Assembly (NCBI GenBank): GCA_050309735.1
Contig: JBNRMS010000008.1
Coordinates: 1 to 36,991, forward strand
DNA length: 36,991 bases
From: UMGS1002 sp050309735
GTDB lineage: Bacteria; Bacillota; Clostridia; Oscillospirales; CAG-272
Reading direction: 5' to 3'
In this document: positions 24,801-32,587 of the stretch, piece after piece
Layout: every line of letters starts with the position of its first letter
Numbering within the stretch: position 1 is the first letter of the stretch
Made by a program: the position numbers and the translations under genes
Notes under the pieces: model-generated
What the model saw: the letters and a program-made list of their open reading frames with translations, nothing else
Told to the model about the DNA's origin: nothing
The model's database searches: none

Positions 24801-25455
24801 GATTGAGAGCGCGGGCGCGGAACTCCTCAACAGCCTCCATATCGAGCATCTTAGCAAGATCCTCATAGTCCCAAACTTCTATCTTCTGAACCTCGGAGGA
24901 GGTGCGGAATCCGTCAAAGAAGTTAAGGAAGGGAACGCGAGATTTAATCGCCGAGAGATGTGCCACCGCGGCAAGGTCCATAATCTCCTGCGGGTTTGTC
25001 TCGGCCATCATTGCAAAGCCTGTCTGGCGGCAGGCGTAAACGTCGGAGTGGTCTCCAAAAATATTGAGCGCGTGAGACGCGACGGTGCGTGCTGAAACGT
25101 GGATAACTGCGGGGAGCAATTCACCCGCCATTTTGTACATATTCGGAATCATAAGGAGCAGGCCTTGTGATGCGGTGTATGTTGTGGTCAGGGCGCCGGC
25201 TGCGAGCGAGCCATGCACTGTTCCGGCCGCACCGGCCTCCGACTGCATCTCTACAACCTTTACCCTGTCTCCGAAGATATTGACAGCGTTGTCGCCGAGA
25301 TAATTCTTGCCTGTGGCCGACCATGCGTCGACCTGTTCGGCCATTGTTGACGACGGTGTGATGGGATAAATGGCGGCCACCTCAGTGAAAGCGTACGAAA
25401 CGTGCGCCGCGGCGGTGTTGCCGTCCATTGAACTCTTCAGACGTTTAATTGGCAT
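21859..25455 (-). CDS. nifJ: Pyruvate:ferredoxin (flavodoxin) oxidoreductase
   Basis: PFOR oxidises pyruvate with CoA to acetyl-CoA and CO2 and reduces ferredoxin, the central pyruvate step of anaerobic Clostridia. The 1198-residue single-chain enzyme has YPITPSSTMAE (30-40) of domain I. The [4Fe-4S] motifs CIQCNQCAFVCP (706-717) and CMGCTLCVKACP (761-772) are present. Next come the CAGCAETSY cluster segment and the thiamine-diphosphate site with GGDGWAYD near 990-997 and EVYSNTGGQ. AGGAGG lies before the ATG. All domains appear intact and the length is normal. It is transcribed toward oriC. Three tandem repeats have expanded at its 3' end. Confidence 0.98.
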   Translation of the reverse strand: MPIKRLKSSMDGNTAAAHVSYAFTEVAAIYPITPSSTMAEQVDAWSATGKNYLGDNAVNIFGDRVKVVEMQSEAGAAGTVHGSLAAGALTTTYTASQGLLLMIPNMYKMAGELLPAVIHVSARTVASHALNIFGDHSDVYACRQTGFAMMAETNPQEIMDLAAVAHLSAIKSRVPFLNFFDGFRTSSEVQKIEVWDYEDLAKMLDMEAVEEFRARALNPEKPVLRGSAENGDIFFQHREACNPYYDAVPAVVEDYMNKVNKLIGTDYKLFNYYGAPDAEQVIIAMGSICDVAEEVIDYMMAEGKKVGLVKVRLYRPFCGDKLAAALPKTVKKIAVLDRTKEPGSVGEPLYLDVVTALAEEGVTAQIVGGRYGLGSKDTPPSSIFAVYENLSKEKPKNGFTIGIVDDLTGLSLPEKKAPDTSAKGTISCKFWGLGGDGTVGANKNSIKIIGDHTDKYIQAYFQYDSKKTLGFTISHLRFGDKPIKSPYYIARADFVACHNHAYLTQYDSMITDIKPGGVFLLDCPWSEEELGEMLPAKVKKYLAENKINFYIIDATGIAKNRIGNVKVKNTVLQSAFFSLAGVLPKEEAISAMKEAAYKSYIKKGQAIVDLNYAAIDAGSDATVKVNVPEEWKNSAPDAEKDAFESNRPELDDYVNNIVRVVNGMEGDSLPVSAFKNRADGTYPLGASANDKRGVATTVPVWHEENCIQCNQCAFVCPHASIRAFALTEEEAAAAPENARFTARPVARTNYKFAISVSPYDCMGCTLCVKACPTKPDKRALEMAPIATQLSEAPVFDYMVKKVSEKTELVNNTVRGSQFKQPLLEFSGACAGCAETSYARIITQLFGERMYISNATGCSSIWGGQAPAFPYTVNKESGRGPAWANSLFEDNAEHGLGISLGQEVLRERLIKLVKQLSEKYGEIESAAEMKATLDKYLQTLEDGAANGEATKAMVAMLEANVCASDCDCCEIEKKILAGKSYLAKKSVWIFGGDGWAYDIGFGGLDHVIASGKDVNIMVFDTEVYSNTGGQASKASQLGQVAQFAAAGKAIGKKNLAEIAMSYGYVYVAQVAMGADMNQFLKALREAEAYRGPSLIIGYSPCEMHGIKGGMQNSQLEMKKAVEAGYWHLFRYNPALEGAARFTIDSKAPTGNYQDFISSEVRYSRLALQFPDKAKELFAEAEDNAKAKYDRLVRYSKLYE

Positions 25456-25502
25456 TTGTATCCTCCTCTGTATGCGTAAATTGTTTTTTATGTTATTAAT
25501 GG

Positions 25503-25529
25503 ATAATATACCGCAGGCAATCGCGTCAA
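25503..25529 (-). promoter_or_regulatory. Possible nifJ promoter
   Basis: On the minus strand, TTGACG (plus 25524-25529) is followed by TATTAT (plus 25503-25508), with a short 15-base spacer, about 50 bases before the nifJ start. An inverted repeat TCTATG-ATAC-CATAGA at 25563-25578 lies just upstream and could be a regulator site. The spacer is suboptimal, so the call is tentative. The rest of the 25456-25776 gap shows only the terminator at 25707-25733. Confidence 0.4.
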
Positions 25530-25706
25530 TTTTCCAATAGAAACGGCATACTTCCTCAATTGTCTATGATACCATAGATGAGCAAAAAAGTAAAGGGTGT
25601 CGAGCAAAAAACTTTCTTCCGGTTTGTGATATATGTGGATATGGCGCGGAGAAAGCGCTCCTCTCGCCTTCAAAATGTCATTGTGGTCTCGCGCGCAAAG
25701 GCACAA

Positions 25707-25733
25707 GGGCGCCGCGCATTTTGCGCGGCGCCC
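25707..25733 (-). terminator. Strong hairpin downstream of the lamin-tail gene
   Basis: A 12-bp perfect GC stem (GGGCGCCGCGCA 25707-25718 with 25722-25733, loop TTT) lies 45 bases beyond the stop of the minus-strand lamin-tail gene. The minus-strand tail beyond it, CTTGTGCCTTTG, is only moderately T-rich. Confidence 0.7.
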
Positions 25734-25776
25734 TTCAGGCTTAATTAGTTATCCTTATCGGCGAACCTTTACCCCT

Positions 25777-27096
25777 TTAGTCTTTTTTCTTTTTAGCCAC
25801 AATCACAGCGGCGGGGAGGAGGACTGCGGCAAGACCTATTGTGACGGCCGATTTGCAGGAGCTCTTTTTATCTGCCTTGTTTGTGACCGGGGTGGTGGTC
25901 TCTTCACCGGCCGGAGCAACTGTTGTCTCGTCGCCAGTGACATCGGCCTTTGTGGTGTCGGCCTTGGTTGTATCGGCTTTTGTGGTTTCTACCTTTGAGG
26001 TCTCGGCAGCTTTTCCGTATTTATATTCGATTGTCTGGACACCGGCAGACTCAGCCGTGAAGGTTGAGCCGGGCGCGTAGAGCTTTCCGCCGATCTCAAA
26101 TCCGAGAAAATCTCCGGCATCTATATTGGGAGCATAAATATCGTCGACATTGAAGCTGTCGCCGGCGTCAAGCGCCTCTCCAAGGGTCAGCTTCTGGAAG
26201 GGGGTAAGCCAGCCGGGCGTCCTGTCGGCATAAAACTCGCAGAGAACCATCCTTCTGCCGTCTCTAACATAAAACCACTCGTCTGAGCCGTATCCGTGCA
26301 TATCGAAGGTGTAGTTATAGGCTAAGTTTGCGTTTGCAATATGTCCCGGAATCTGGGAGTCGAAATCGACCGAGGTCCAGGCCGACAGCTCAATACTATC
26401 CGAGTAGATAACAGGATAGTTGCTGCCTTCAACGTTGGCGGCAGAGTTGAGCGCATCAGAATAAAGGGCGATGCCGTAGGTACCGGTAGCGCTGTTTTTA
26501 ACGTTAAAGTTTTTATCGTTTCCGCCGTAGTTTGCGTTGGAGTTTCCGTCAACCGCGATAACCTTCACGTTTGCCGGAACGCTGTGGAATTCACGGAAAT
26601 CATCTATTGAAATGCCCTTTCCGTTGTTGTAAATAGTATAATAAGCCTCGTGATACATGACCCAAAGAAGGACAACCTCGCCCGGCTGAACCACGCAGGT
26701 GTCAGGGTTTACCGGCTTGTTTGACAAGTCGCTGCATTCGTTTGTCTGCCCCGACCACGGGAGGTTACTTCCGTCGAGATAATCGCCGGGCTTTATGGGT
26801 GTGATCTCTTGTATAATCGTCTCAAAGCTGTCGCTGGTTCTTCCGCTTCCTTGATAGGTCAGACAATAATCATAGAGATTGAGCGGAGAGCCCGAGGAAT
26901 TGTAAATTTCAATATACTCAAGCGGATCTTCGTTTCCTGAGTATCCCGCGGTTCCGTGGTTGTCGGGCATAACCTCGGTTATAACCCAGTCTGGCTTTTT
27001 CGGGGGTGTTGCAGTCGCGTCTGAGGCAGACGCGGCGATCATGCCGAGCGACGCGAGCATACACACAGTTAAAATAATGCATAATGCCTTTTTCAT
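25777..27096 (-). CDS. Exported lamin-tail-domain protein with C-terminal membrane anchor
   Basis: This predicted surface protein of 439 residues has a signal peptide (about 1-25, ending AASASD). A lamin-tail (LTD) domain follows from about 36 (WVITEVMPDN, LEYIEIYNSSGSPLNLYDY, QPGEVVLLWV). Further beta-rich sequence extends to about 345. A Thr-rich linker has three TTKAD units, and the tail SSCKSAVTIG plus a hydrophobic helix (about 417-433) ends in KKKKD. LTD domains in bacteria occur in secreted proteins, often with nucleases or adhesins, but no catalytic partner domain is visible. No LPxTG is present. A consensus promoter lies upstream. The function is unknown; cell-surface display is likely. 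Confidence 0.88.
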   Translation of the reverse strand: MKKALCIILTVCMLASLGMIAASASDATATPPKKPDWVITEVMPDNHGTAGYSGNEDPLEYIEIYNSSGSPLNLYDYCLTYQGSGRTSDSFETIIQEITPIKPGDYLDGSNLPWSGQTNECSDLSNKPVNPDTCVVQPGEVVLLWVMYHEAYYTIYNNGKGISIDDFREFHSVPANVKVIAVDGNSNANYGGNDKNFNVKNSATGTYGIALYSDALNSAANVEGSNYPVIYSDSIELSAWTSVDFDSQIPGHIANANLAYNYTFDMHGYGSDEWFYVRDGRRMVLCEFYADRTPGWLTPFQKLTLGEALDAGDSFNVDDIYAPNIDAGDFLGFEIGGKLYAPGSTFTAESAGVQTIEYKYGKAAETSKVETTKADTTKADTTKADVTGDETTVAPAGEETTTPVTNKADKKSSCKSAVTIGLAAVLLPAAVIVAKKKKD

Positions 27097-27137
27097 GGGA
27101 AGTGCTCCTTAAAAAATTTTATTTGTATCGCAGATTA

Positions 27138-27166
27138 ATTATATATAAACAAGATAGCTTTGTCAA
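27138..27166 (-). promoter_or_regulatory. Consensus promoter of the lamin-tail gene
   Basis: On the minus strand, TTGACA (plus 27161-27166) and TATAAT (plus 27138-27143) are both perfect, with a 17-base spacer, about 40 bases upstream of the start. An AAGGAG ribosome site precedes the ATG. This is the strongest promoter by sequence in the window. Confidence 0.92.
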
Positions 27167-27328
27167 TACTAAAAGACTTTATTTGTTGAAAATGTTACAG
27201 TTTAAAAGAATATATTTGTATAGTTTGACTACTACTCGTCTCGGCTCGCTTGTTTTTTTAGTCGCTCTAATATTTGAATTTCTATTGCTTGATTATATGC
27301 CAAAGACGGTTATTTTGCCAGAAGCGCC

Positions 27329-27357
27329 TTTACATTTCTCGCCGGTCGTGCTATACT
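27329..27357 (+). promoter_or_regulatory. Promoter of the alpha/beta hydrolase gene
   Basis: TTTACA (27329-27334) and TATACT (27352-27357) have a 17-base spacer. They lie 28 bases before the start codon and are followed by a GGGGGAGG ribosome site. Confidence 0.75.
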
Positions 27358-27385
27358 TTTGATAAATTAAGGGGGAGGTTTTTGT

Positions 27386-28336
27386 ATGTCGTTTGTGCTT
27401 GAAAAGGGGAGCTTTGCCTCGGCCGACGGGGTGAGCAATTCGGCCTATTATATCTGGGTGCCCGATCTTGCGCCGGTCGGGGTCGTTCAGATAAGTCACG
27501 GGATGAAGGAGCATATCGGGCGTTACCGCTCCTTTGCCGAGTTTCTTGCTTTGCGCGGGTATGCAGTCTGCGGAAATGACCATATCGGGCACGGCCTTAC
27601 CTCGGCCAGTGACAGCGACCTCGGATATATTCCGCGGCGAGGCGGGGGAGATATGATTGTCGAGGATCTGCGCTCTATGACGCGGATTGTTAAGGAAAGA
27701 TTCCCCGGAGTGCCTCTTTTTCTGCTCGGGCACAGCATGGGCTCCTTTGCCGCGCGGCTTTATATGTCAAAATACGGCCGGGAGCTTTCGGGCGTGCTGC
27801 TCTCGGGAACCGGCGGGCCCGGGCAGCCGACCGGAATCGGAAAAAAGCTCTCGCGCGCCGCGGGGCTGACAAATAAAGGGCGGCACCGCTCAAAGCTTAT
27901 CGACCGCATAACCTTCGGCTCATATCTTAAGCGTATCGACAGGGGCAGTCCGCCCTACTCATGGCTCTCGCGCGACGCTGAGGTTGTTGAAGAATATACA
28001 AACGACAAATACTGTTCCTCACGCATCTTCACCGCAGACGGGTTCTACACACTCTTTGATATGCTCGGGAGAGTGTCGGCCAAGGGGTGGGCGGCGAGGG
28101 TGCCGACCGAGCTTTCGGTTTTGATAGCGAGCGGAGAGGCCGACCCAGTCGGCGACTTTGGACGTGGGCCGAGGGCTGTTTATAACCGCCTTCTCTCGGC
28201 GGGGCTTGACGATATCACCCTCTTGCTCTATCCCCAAATGCGGCATGAGATATTAAACGAGATAGGCCGCGAGCAGGTTTGGGAGGATTTTTACAGGTGG
28301 ATTGAGAAAAGGACGCCCGAGCGGGGCGGCAAATGA
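27386..28336 (+). CDS. Alpha/beta hydrolase, monoacylglycerol-lipase-like (serine hydrolase)
   Basis: This 316-residue cytosolic serine hydrolase resembles lysophospholipases and monoacylglycerol lipases. The oxyanion region is ISHGMKEHIGRY (36-47). The nucleophile elbow GHSMGS is at 115-120 (S117). The acid is probably D253 (SGEADPVG) and the base H287 (QMRHE). The family-typical NDHIGHG is at 64-70. Start and ribosome site are clear, and it has its own promoter. ruvX follows after 25 bases, so the two are probably co-transcribed. The substrate, likely a glycerol ester or lysolipid, is inferred from family only. Confidence 0.92.
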   Translation: MSFVLEKGSFASADGVSNSAYYIWVPDLAPVGVVQISHGMKEHIGRYRSFAEFLALRGYAVCGNDHIGHGLTSASDSDLGYIPRRGGGDMIVEDLRSMTRIVKERFPGVPLFLLGHSMGSFAARLYMSKYGRELSGVLLSGTGGPGQPTGIGKKLSRAAGLTNKGRHRSKLIDRITFGSYLKRIDRGSPPYSWLSRDAEVVEEYTNDKYCSSRIFTADGFYTLFDMLGRVSAKGWAARVPTELSVLIASGEADPVGDFGRGPRAVYNRLLSAGLDDITLLLYPQMRHEILNEIGREQVWEDFYRWIEKRTPERGGK

Positions 28337-28361
28337 TAACTTTTAGGACGGAAATTTAATT

Positions 28362-28823
28362 ATGAATGAAATATTGAAAACCAACGGAAAAATAATGGCC
28401 GTAGACTTTGGTGACGTTCGCACCGGCCTTGCTGTGTCCGATCCCGGGCGACTGCTTGCCTCGGGTGTCGGCTGCATTTCTCCAGGCGGGATAGTTAAAA
28501 CGGCGGATGCGGTGGCGTCTGCCGCTCGCGAGCGGGGTGTGGCGGCGGTTGTGGTCGGTCTGCCTGTGAACATGGACGGAAGTGAGGGGGCGCGCGCCGG
28601 GCGCTGCCGGGAATTTGCCGCTCTGCTTGGCGAGCGGATTGATATTCCGGTTACTCTTATCGACGAGAGGCTGACAACAAAGGAAGCTACCCGCTACCTC
28701 AACCAGACCGATACGCGCGGGAAGAAGCGCAAGAGCGTGATAGACGCCCTTGCGGCCGAGCTGATTTTGCAAAGAGCGCTTGACAGGTTGAGCGAGATGC
28801 GGAGAAAAGCAAATAATGAATAA
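28362..28823 (+). CDS. ruvX: Putative Holliday junction resolvase / pre-16S rRNA nuclease YqgF
   Basis: This 153-residue RNase H-like nuclease belongs to the RuvX/YqgF family, implicated in pre-16S rRNA 5' end maturation and possibly junction resolution. It shows DFGDVRTGLAVSD (15-27, first acidic residue D15), VVGLPVNMDGSEG (64-76), IDERLTT (100-106, E102) and the last acidic motif IDALAAELIL (127-136, D128). The start ATG 28362 follows AGGACGGA. A shorter start at M12 is possible. It lies directly downstream of the hydrolase gene. Confidence 0.94.
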   Translation: MNEILKTNGKIMAVDFGDVRTGLAVSDPGRLLASGVGCISPGGIVKTADAVASAARERGVAAVVVGLPVNMDGSEGARAGRCREFAALLGERIDIPVTLIDERLTTKEATRYLNQTDTRGKKRKSVIDALAAELILQRALDRLSEMRRKANNE

Positions 28824-28872
28824 CAGATTATAAATAAAAAACTCTGCGGAAAACGCGATGCGCGCTTTCCGC

Positions 28873-28962
28873 AGATTCCAAATCTGCCGCTTGTTGCGGG
28901 CTTGACACACTGTTCACCCCTACAGGTTTTATCGTATTGCCGTGCATCCACAGATGGCAAAT
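28873..28962 (+). repeat. Dispersed repeat family C, copy 2
   Basis: A near-identical copy of 18951-19037 in the same orientation, here with the central palindrome degraded (TTGACACACTGTTCACCCC). It is followed by GTAGCGAACGGTCTTGACC. With the family B copy at 29041-29190 it accounts for nearly all of the 373-base gap 28824-29196, in which no gene is supported. Confidence 0.85.
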
Positions 28963-29040
28963 GTCTTGTAGCGAACGGTCTTGACCGTTACGCGCTTGTT
29001 TTCATATATTGTTTTTAATCGGGGTTTAGTATTAATACCG

Positions 29041-29190
29041 GGTTGCCTCATCCCGACCCCAAAGAGAGACGCGGAGTCCGGTCGGGGTCGGTGCGGCATG
29101 CTCCAAATTTAGCTGTGCCAAATGCCCCAAAAGTTTTTGAGGGGGATGTGGGGGGTGAACTATCCCCCCGCATCCCCTATTAGTTTAATG
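29041..29190 (-). repeat. Composite intergenic repeat, family B, full reverse copy
   Basis: On the minus strand it contains CCCCCTCAAAAACTTTTGG, then TTTGGAGCATGCCGCACCG, ACCCCGACCGGACTCC and GGGATGAGGCAA, in the same order as 11521-11666. It runs almost up to the 3' end of the pyridoxal-kinase-like gene (stop at 29197-29199). Confidence 0.75.
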
Positions 29191-29196
29191 TTTTGA

Positions 29197-30138
29197 TCAG
29201 TGTTTAATTATCAACTCTCCAAGACAGGCCTCAAGGAGCACGCCGTCGCGCGACTCGAAGCGAGAGGATTGCGAGAGAGAGATTACGTTGCAGGTGAAAT
29301 TTATGGCTTTTTCTGTGGCATCAAGAAAGTCGGCGCCCGAGAGCAAGCTGCCGAGCAAGGTTGAGGAGAAAACTTCTCCGGTTCCCGGAAAGCTGCGGCG
29401 ATACCGGGGGGTGCTTATCATATTGAAGCCATGCTCTTTTTGTCTGATCTGATTTTTTTGGCTGCCGCTCTTACGGCAATTGTTTTGCTCCCTTCCCCTG
29501 TCTTTTGCCGAGAGGGCGCAGGCATTTCCTATCCTGTCGGCAAAGCCGATACCGGTTATGACAATGTTTATATCGCCATAGCTCTCCCGGAGCTTTTGTA
29601 TAAGCGTATCGGCAAGCTCGGCGGCGCCGTCCTCGTTGTCGGGTTCTCTCTCGGGCATTTTAATACCGGTGAGAAAGCAGGCCTCGGTTAGATTGGGAGT
29701 GATAATCCCGGCCTTATGACAGAGCTTCTCCATCCCCGCTATCAGCTCGGGCGTGTAGGTTTGGTATGGGCGGCCGCCGTCGCCCATCACCGGGTCTACC
29801 AGAACCGGGATATCGGCTCCGAAGTTGTCGATAAACTTCTCTACCAAATCAATCTGGTCGGCACTGCCGAGAAAACCGCTGTATATTGCGTCAAACTTCA
29901 GCTCAAGTTTCTCAAAATGTGCGATAATTGCACAGAGGTCAGAGGTCAGGTCGCGGAAGTGAAGCCCCTCAAAGCCGCCGGTGTGGGTTGAGAGCAGGGC
30001 GGTCGGAATCGGCACCACCTGCGCACCCATGACCGATAATATCGGTATGACGGCAGTGAGCGCGCTGCGGCCAAAGCAGGATAGGTCGTGTATTGCAGCC
30101 ACGCGGGGAATCTGCCGCGCATTATTGTAATGTCCCAT
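29197..30138 (-). CDS. Pyridoxal/pyridoxamine kinase-like protein
   Basis: Family members phosphorylate pyridoxal, pyridoxine or pyridoxamine in B6 salvage. The start is ATG at 30138 (MGHYNNARQI), preceded by a GAGG ribosome site and giving 313 residues. An open frame upstream of it is not coding, because it overlaps the end of the DUF4340 gene. Motifs: VAAIHDLSCFGRSAL (13-27), LSTHTGGFEG (49-58), YSGFLGSADQID (86-97), VDPVMGDGGRPY (114-125) and ITPNLTEACFLTG (146-158). The catalytic GTGD motif reads GTGE (252-255). A polar insertion rich in Lys, Gln and Arg (about 211-238) precedes it. It ends the minus-strand ABC gene cluster, 28 bases after the DUF4340 gene. Confidence 0.88.
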   Translation of the reverse strand: MGHYNNARQIPRVAAIHDLSCFGRSALTAVIPILSVMGAQVVPIPTALLSTHTGGFEGLHFRDLTSDLCAIIAHFEKLELKFDAIYSGFLGSADQIDLVEKFIDNFGADIPVLVDPVMGDGGRPYQTYTPELIAGMEKLCHKAGIITPNLTEACFLTGIKMPEREPDNEDGAAELADTLIQKLRESYGDINIVITGIGFADRIGNACALSAKDRGREQNNCRKSGSQKNQIRQKEHGFNMISTPRYRRSFPGTGEVFSSTLLGSLLSGADFLDATEKAINFTCNVISLSQSSRFESRDGVLLEACLGELIIKH

Positions 30139-30166
30139 AGAAACCTCGGAAATTGAATTATACGAA

Positions 30167-32587
30167 TTAATTTTTCGCCGTTGCCGTAACATCCTCGCCG
30201 GCCATAATCTTGAGTGCGTCGTTGAAAATCTTTTCGACACGGTCTGAGAGCATATAAAGCTCGCCCTCGCCGTTGATTGTCATATATGAGCGGCGCTCGG
30301 AATATCTGTAAAATTTAAACAAGAAGTCTCCGTCCTCGGTTTTAACCGACATTACAAGCTGTGCCTCGCTGTCGGGCAGGGCGCGCAGGTTGGCCATCTC
30401 GTCGTCTGTGAGATTGCAGACCCCGTCGGCCGAGGCATAGAGGATGGTTTGGAAGAAGTGGCGGAAATAGGGTGTGATTACCTCTACCGAAGTTTCGGTG
30501 TTAATCTTGCCCATAATGCGGACAGCGTCCGAAGCGAGGTCGCGCTTGACCTTGCCCCACGCGCCGGTGTCGCGGTCTATAAATATATAGAGAATTGTCT
30601 TGAAATCTGCGTCGTAGCCGGTTACATAGAGGTTGCAGGTGCCAAGCGTTCCCGAGGTGAGGTCAAGCTTTGTGGTTGTGGTGTCCTCGATAAGATAGAG
30701 CTTTCCCTCGCCGGTGAGAAGGTATTTTGTGTCGGTGGCAAATGCCGTGGGCTCCTCGCCCGAAGCCGAGCCGACAGCCACCGAAAACTTGCCGTTCTTC
30801 TCAACTCGGTGATAGCTTGTCGTTTCGCCTTTGAGGTCTGTTCTGGTGTAAGACGACCGGGAGAGCGTCGTAAGCTTATATTGATTGGAATCCGAGTTGT
30901 CAATATCGAAGCGCACAGTTTTCCCGCCCGAAAAAAGCACAATCTCGGGCGTGCAGGCAAGGTTGAAGCCATAGGCGGTTTTGTCAATCCAGTCAAGCAC
31001 TTCCCAGTCCATATAAGGCATATGAGCGCGGTCAACCTCGACAATCATATCCGAGAAGGTCGAATAGACATAATAACTGCCCCTTGGCGTCATTTTGCTT
31101 ATCGATAGGAAAATCGGAACGGTTCCGGTGAAATCGGCGCCAACGGCATTGTAGTCATAATAAATCGAGCAAGCCGCGTCGGCGATTCCGTAGGTGATAA
31201 GCGCCCGGTCGTCGGGCGAGAGACTGACCACCCGGATAAATTCCATAGTGATAAGACTCTGGAGCAGAGTGTCTATATTTGTCGAGGAAGCGCGCATGCC
31301 TAGGAATTCCTTGTTGTGGAAAACATAAGGAACCGAGGTAGACTGCGTTCCCTGCCTTTCCTCAAGCGGCACAAATGAAAAACTTACTACAATATCATTT
31401 TCGGCGTCGGCCTTTGCTATTGAGAAATTGCTCACATTAAAATAGTTTGAGAGCGAGGAGGGATAGACTATCATGGGCTGCGCGAGAGATTCGACCGGCT
31501 GGAGTACAGTTTTTGCTATTTCGGGGCTGACTATATAGATGAAGGGGGTGTCGGGATAGTCTTCGTTCAGGTAGCGGACATAGTATCCGCCGCCCGAGAC
31601 TATCGCGTCTCCGACTATAACGGTGTATTCATTTCCGTTGACATCTGTCAGCCTGTACCATGCGGGTGTGTACTCATATTCATTGCCGTCAGCGTCGACT
31701 CGGGTCATAGCGGCAAGACCGTATTCGGTGTATTCGCCATTTTTGTCGACTATGGGGTCGGTTATCTTATCCATCGCGAGGACATAGCCGCAGCTCACTA
31801 CCAAAGAGGCAAAAAGCTCCTGATTATAGGGGATATGCTCGAAGCCTTCGATATGGTATTTGTGTTCGACCTTACCGTCGTTTGTGTTTTTGTGGGTTCC
31901 GATAAAGGTATAGCTTCCGTGCTCGTTGTACACCTCAAGGCGAGCCACCTTCGACTTCTCAACCTGCGGGAAGGCGAGCACGCGGGCAGTTACAATATTG
32001 CCGACCACCTCGCGCCCGGCAGTGTCGACATAGGCAAAAATTTCGGCAACTCCGGTTGTGGCGTTGAGTCTTATCTGGGTACCCGAGGGGGTGACATAAA
32101 ACTTCCCGTCCTCGGTCATTTGAACCATAAGCTCGTTCTCATCCGTAAGAATAAACCCATCGCTCTTCTTTATGATTTTGTAAACCGCGCCGTCAATCGG
32201 GTCCTCAATAGTTGTGCGGTTGACATAGTGCATGACTACGGCAAGGGCGGCGATAAGAATGAGCACGGCAGCCGCCGCGACTGCAATTATAATTTTCTGG
32301 CGCTTTCTTATCGATTTGCGCCGCCTGTATGCCATGAGCTTTTTATCGGCGACAACATTTTTAGTCCAATGGGCATAAAGAGCGTGCCCCGTCTCGGCGG
32401 TGACAGGTGTGTCGGGGCCGACCGGCTCACCTCCCTCTTCGTCGGTGAACCAACCGTCAAACTCGTAGCCAAACCGCGTGGGGAGAGGCAGCTCGCCGTA
32501 TGTCCCCCCCCGGATCAGCCGCTTGCTTGAAACGGTAATCCCGCCGCCGTTTGCGTCGAAGATGACCGTTACATAATCGTTTATCAT
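30167..32587 (-). CDS. DUF4340-like membrane protein with N-terminal InlB-type repeat domain
   Basis: This 806-residue protein is probably the accessory subunit of the neighbouring Gld-type ABC system. Residues about 5-76 form an InlB B-repeat/Flg_new-like unit (VTVIFDANGG, FGYEFDGWFTDEEGG, ALYAHW). A very basic segment (RRRKSIRKRQK, 88-98) and one membrane helix (about 98-119) follow. A large, probably extracellular, beta-rich region of about 680 residues resembles DUF4340, with VYKIIKKSDGFIL and repeated strands. By the positive-inside rule the repeat unit would be cytoplasmic, which is unusual. The start overlaps the end of the GldG-like gene by four bases (ATGA), implying coupling. The DUF4340 assignment rests on architecture and gene context more than on crisp motifs. 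Confidence 0.8.
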   Translation of the reverse strand: MINDYVTVIFDANGGGITVSSKRLIRGGTYGELPLPTRFGYEFDGWFTDEEGGEPVGPDTPVTAETGHALYAHWTKNVVADKKLMAYRRRKSIRKRQKIIIAVAAAAVLILIAALAVVMHYVNRTTIEDPIDGAVYKIIKKSDGFILTDENELMVQMTEDGKFYVTPSGTQIRLNATTGVAEIFAYVDTAGREVVGNIVTARVLAFPQVEKSKVARLEVYNEHGSYTFIGTHKNTNDGKVEHKYHIEGFEHIPYNQELFASLVVSCGYVLAMDKITDPIVDKNGEYTEYGLAAMTRVDADGNEYEYTPAWYRLTDVNGNEYTVIVGDAIVSGGGYYVRYLNEDYPDTPFIYIVSPEIAKTVLQPVESLAQPMIVYPSSLSNYFNVSNFSIAKADAENDIVVSFSFVPLEERQGTQSTSVPYVFHNKEFLGMRASSTNIDTLLQSLITMEFIRVVSLSPDDRALITYGIADAACSIYYDYNAVGADFTGTVPIFLSISKMTPRGSYYVYSTFSDMIVEVDRAHMPYMDWEVLDWIDKTAYGFNLACTPEIVLFSGGKTVRFDIDNSDSNQYKLTTLSRSSYTRTDLKGETTSYHRVEKNGKFSVAVGSASGEEPTAFATDTKYLLTGEGKLYLIEDTTTTKLDLTSGTLGTCNLYVTGYDADFKTILYIFIDRDTGAWGKVKRDLASDAVRIMGKINTETSVEVITPYFRHFFQTILYASADGVCNLTDDEMANLRALPDSEAQLVMSVKTEDGDFLFKFYRYSERRSYMTINGEGELYMLSDRVEKIFNDALKIMAGEDVTATAKN

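Noticed and set aside
22000..25095. Long open frames on the plus strand opposite nifJ (363 and 597 codons)
   Set aside because: They are shadows of the nifJ coding sequence caused by its biased codon use; nifJ is complete with all motifs.
30139..30240. Upstream extension of the pyridoxal-kinase-like gene
   Set aside because: The extension overlaps the 3' end of the DUF4340 gene and lacks a ribosome site; the internal ATG at 30138 has one and matches the family N-terminus.
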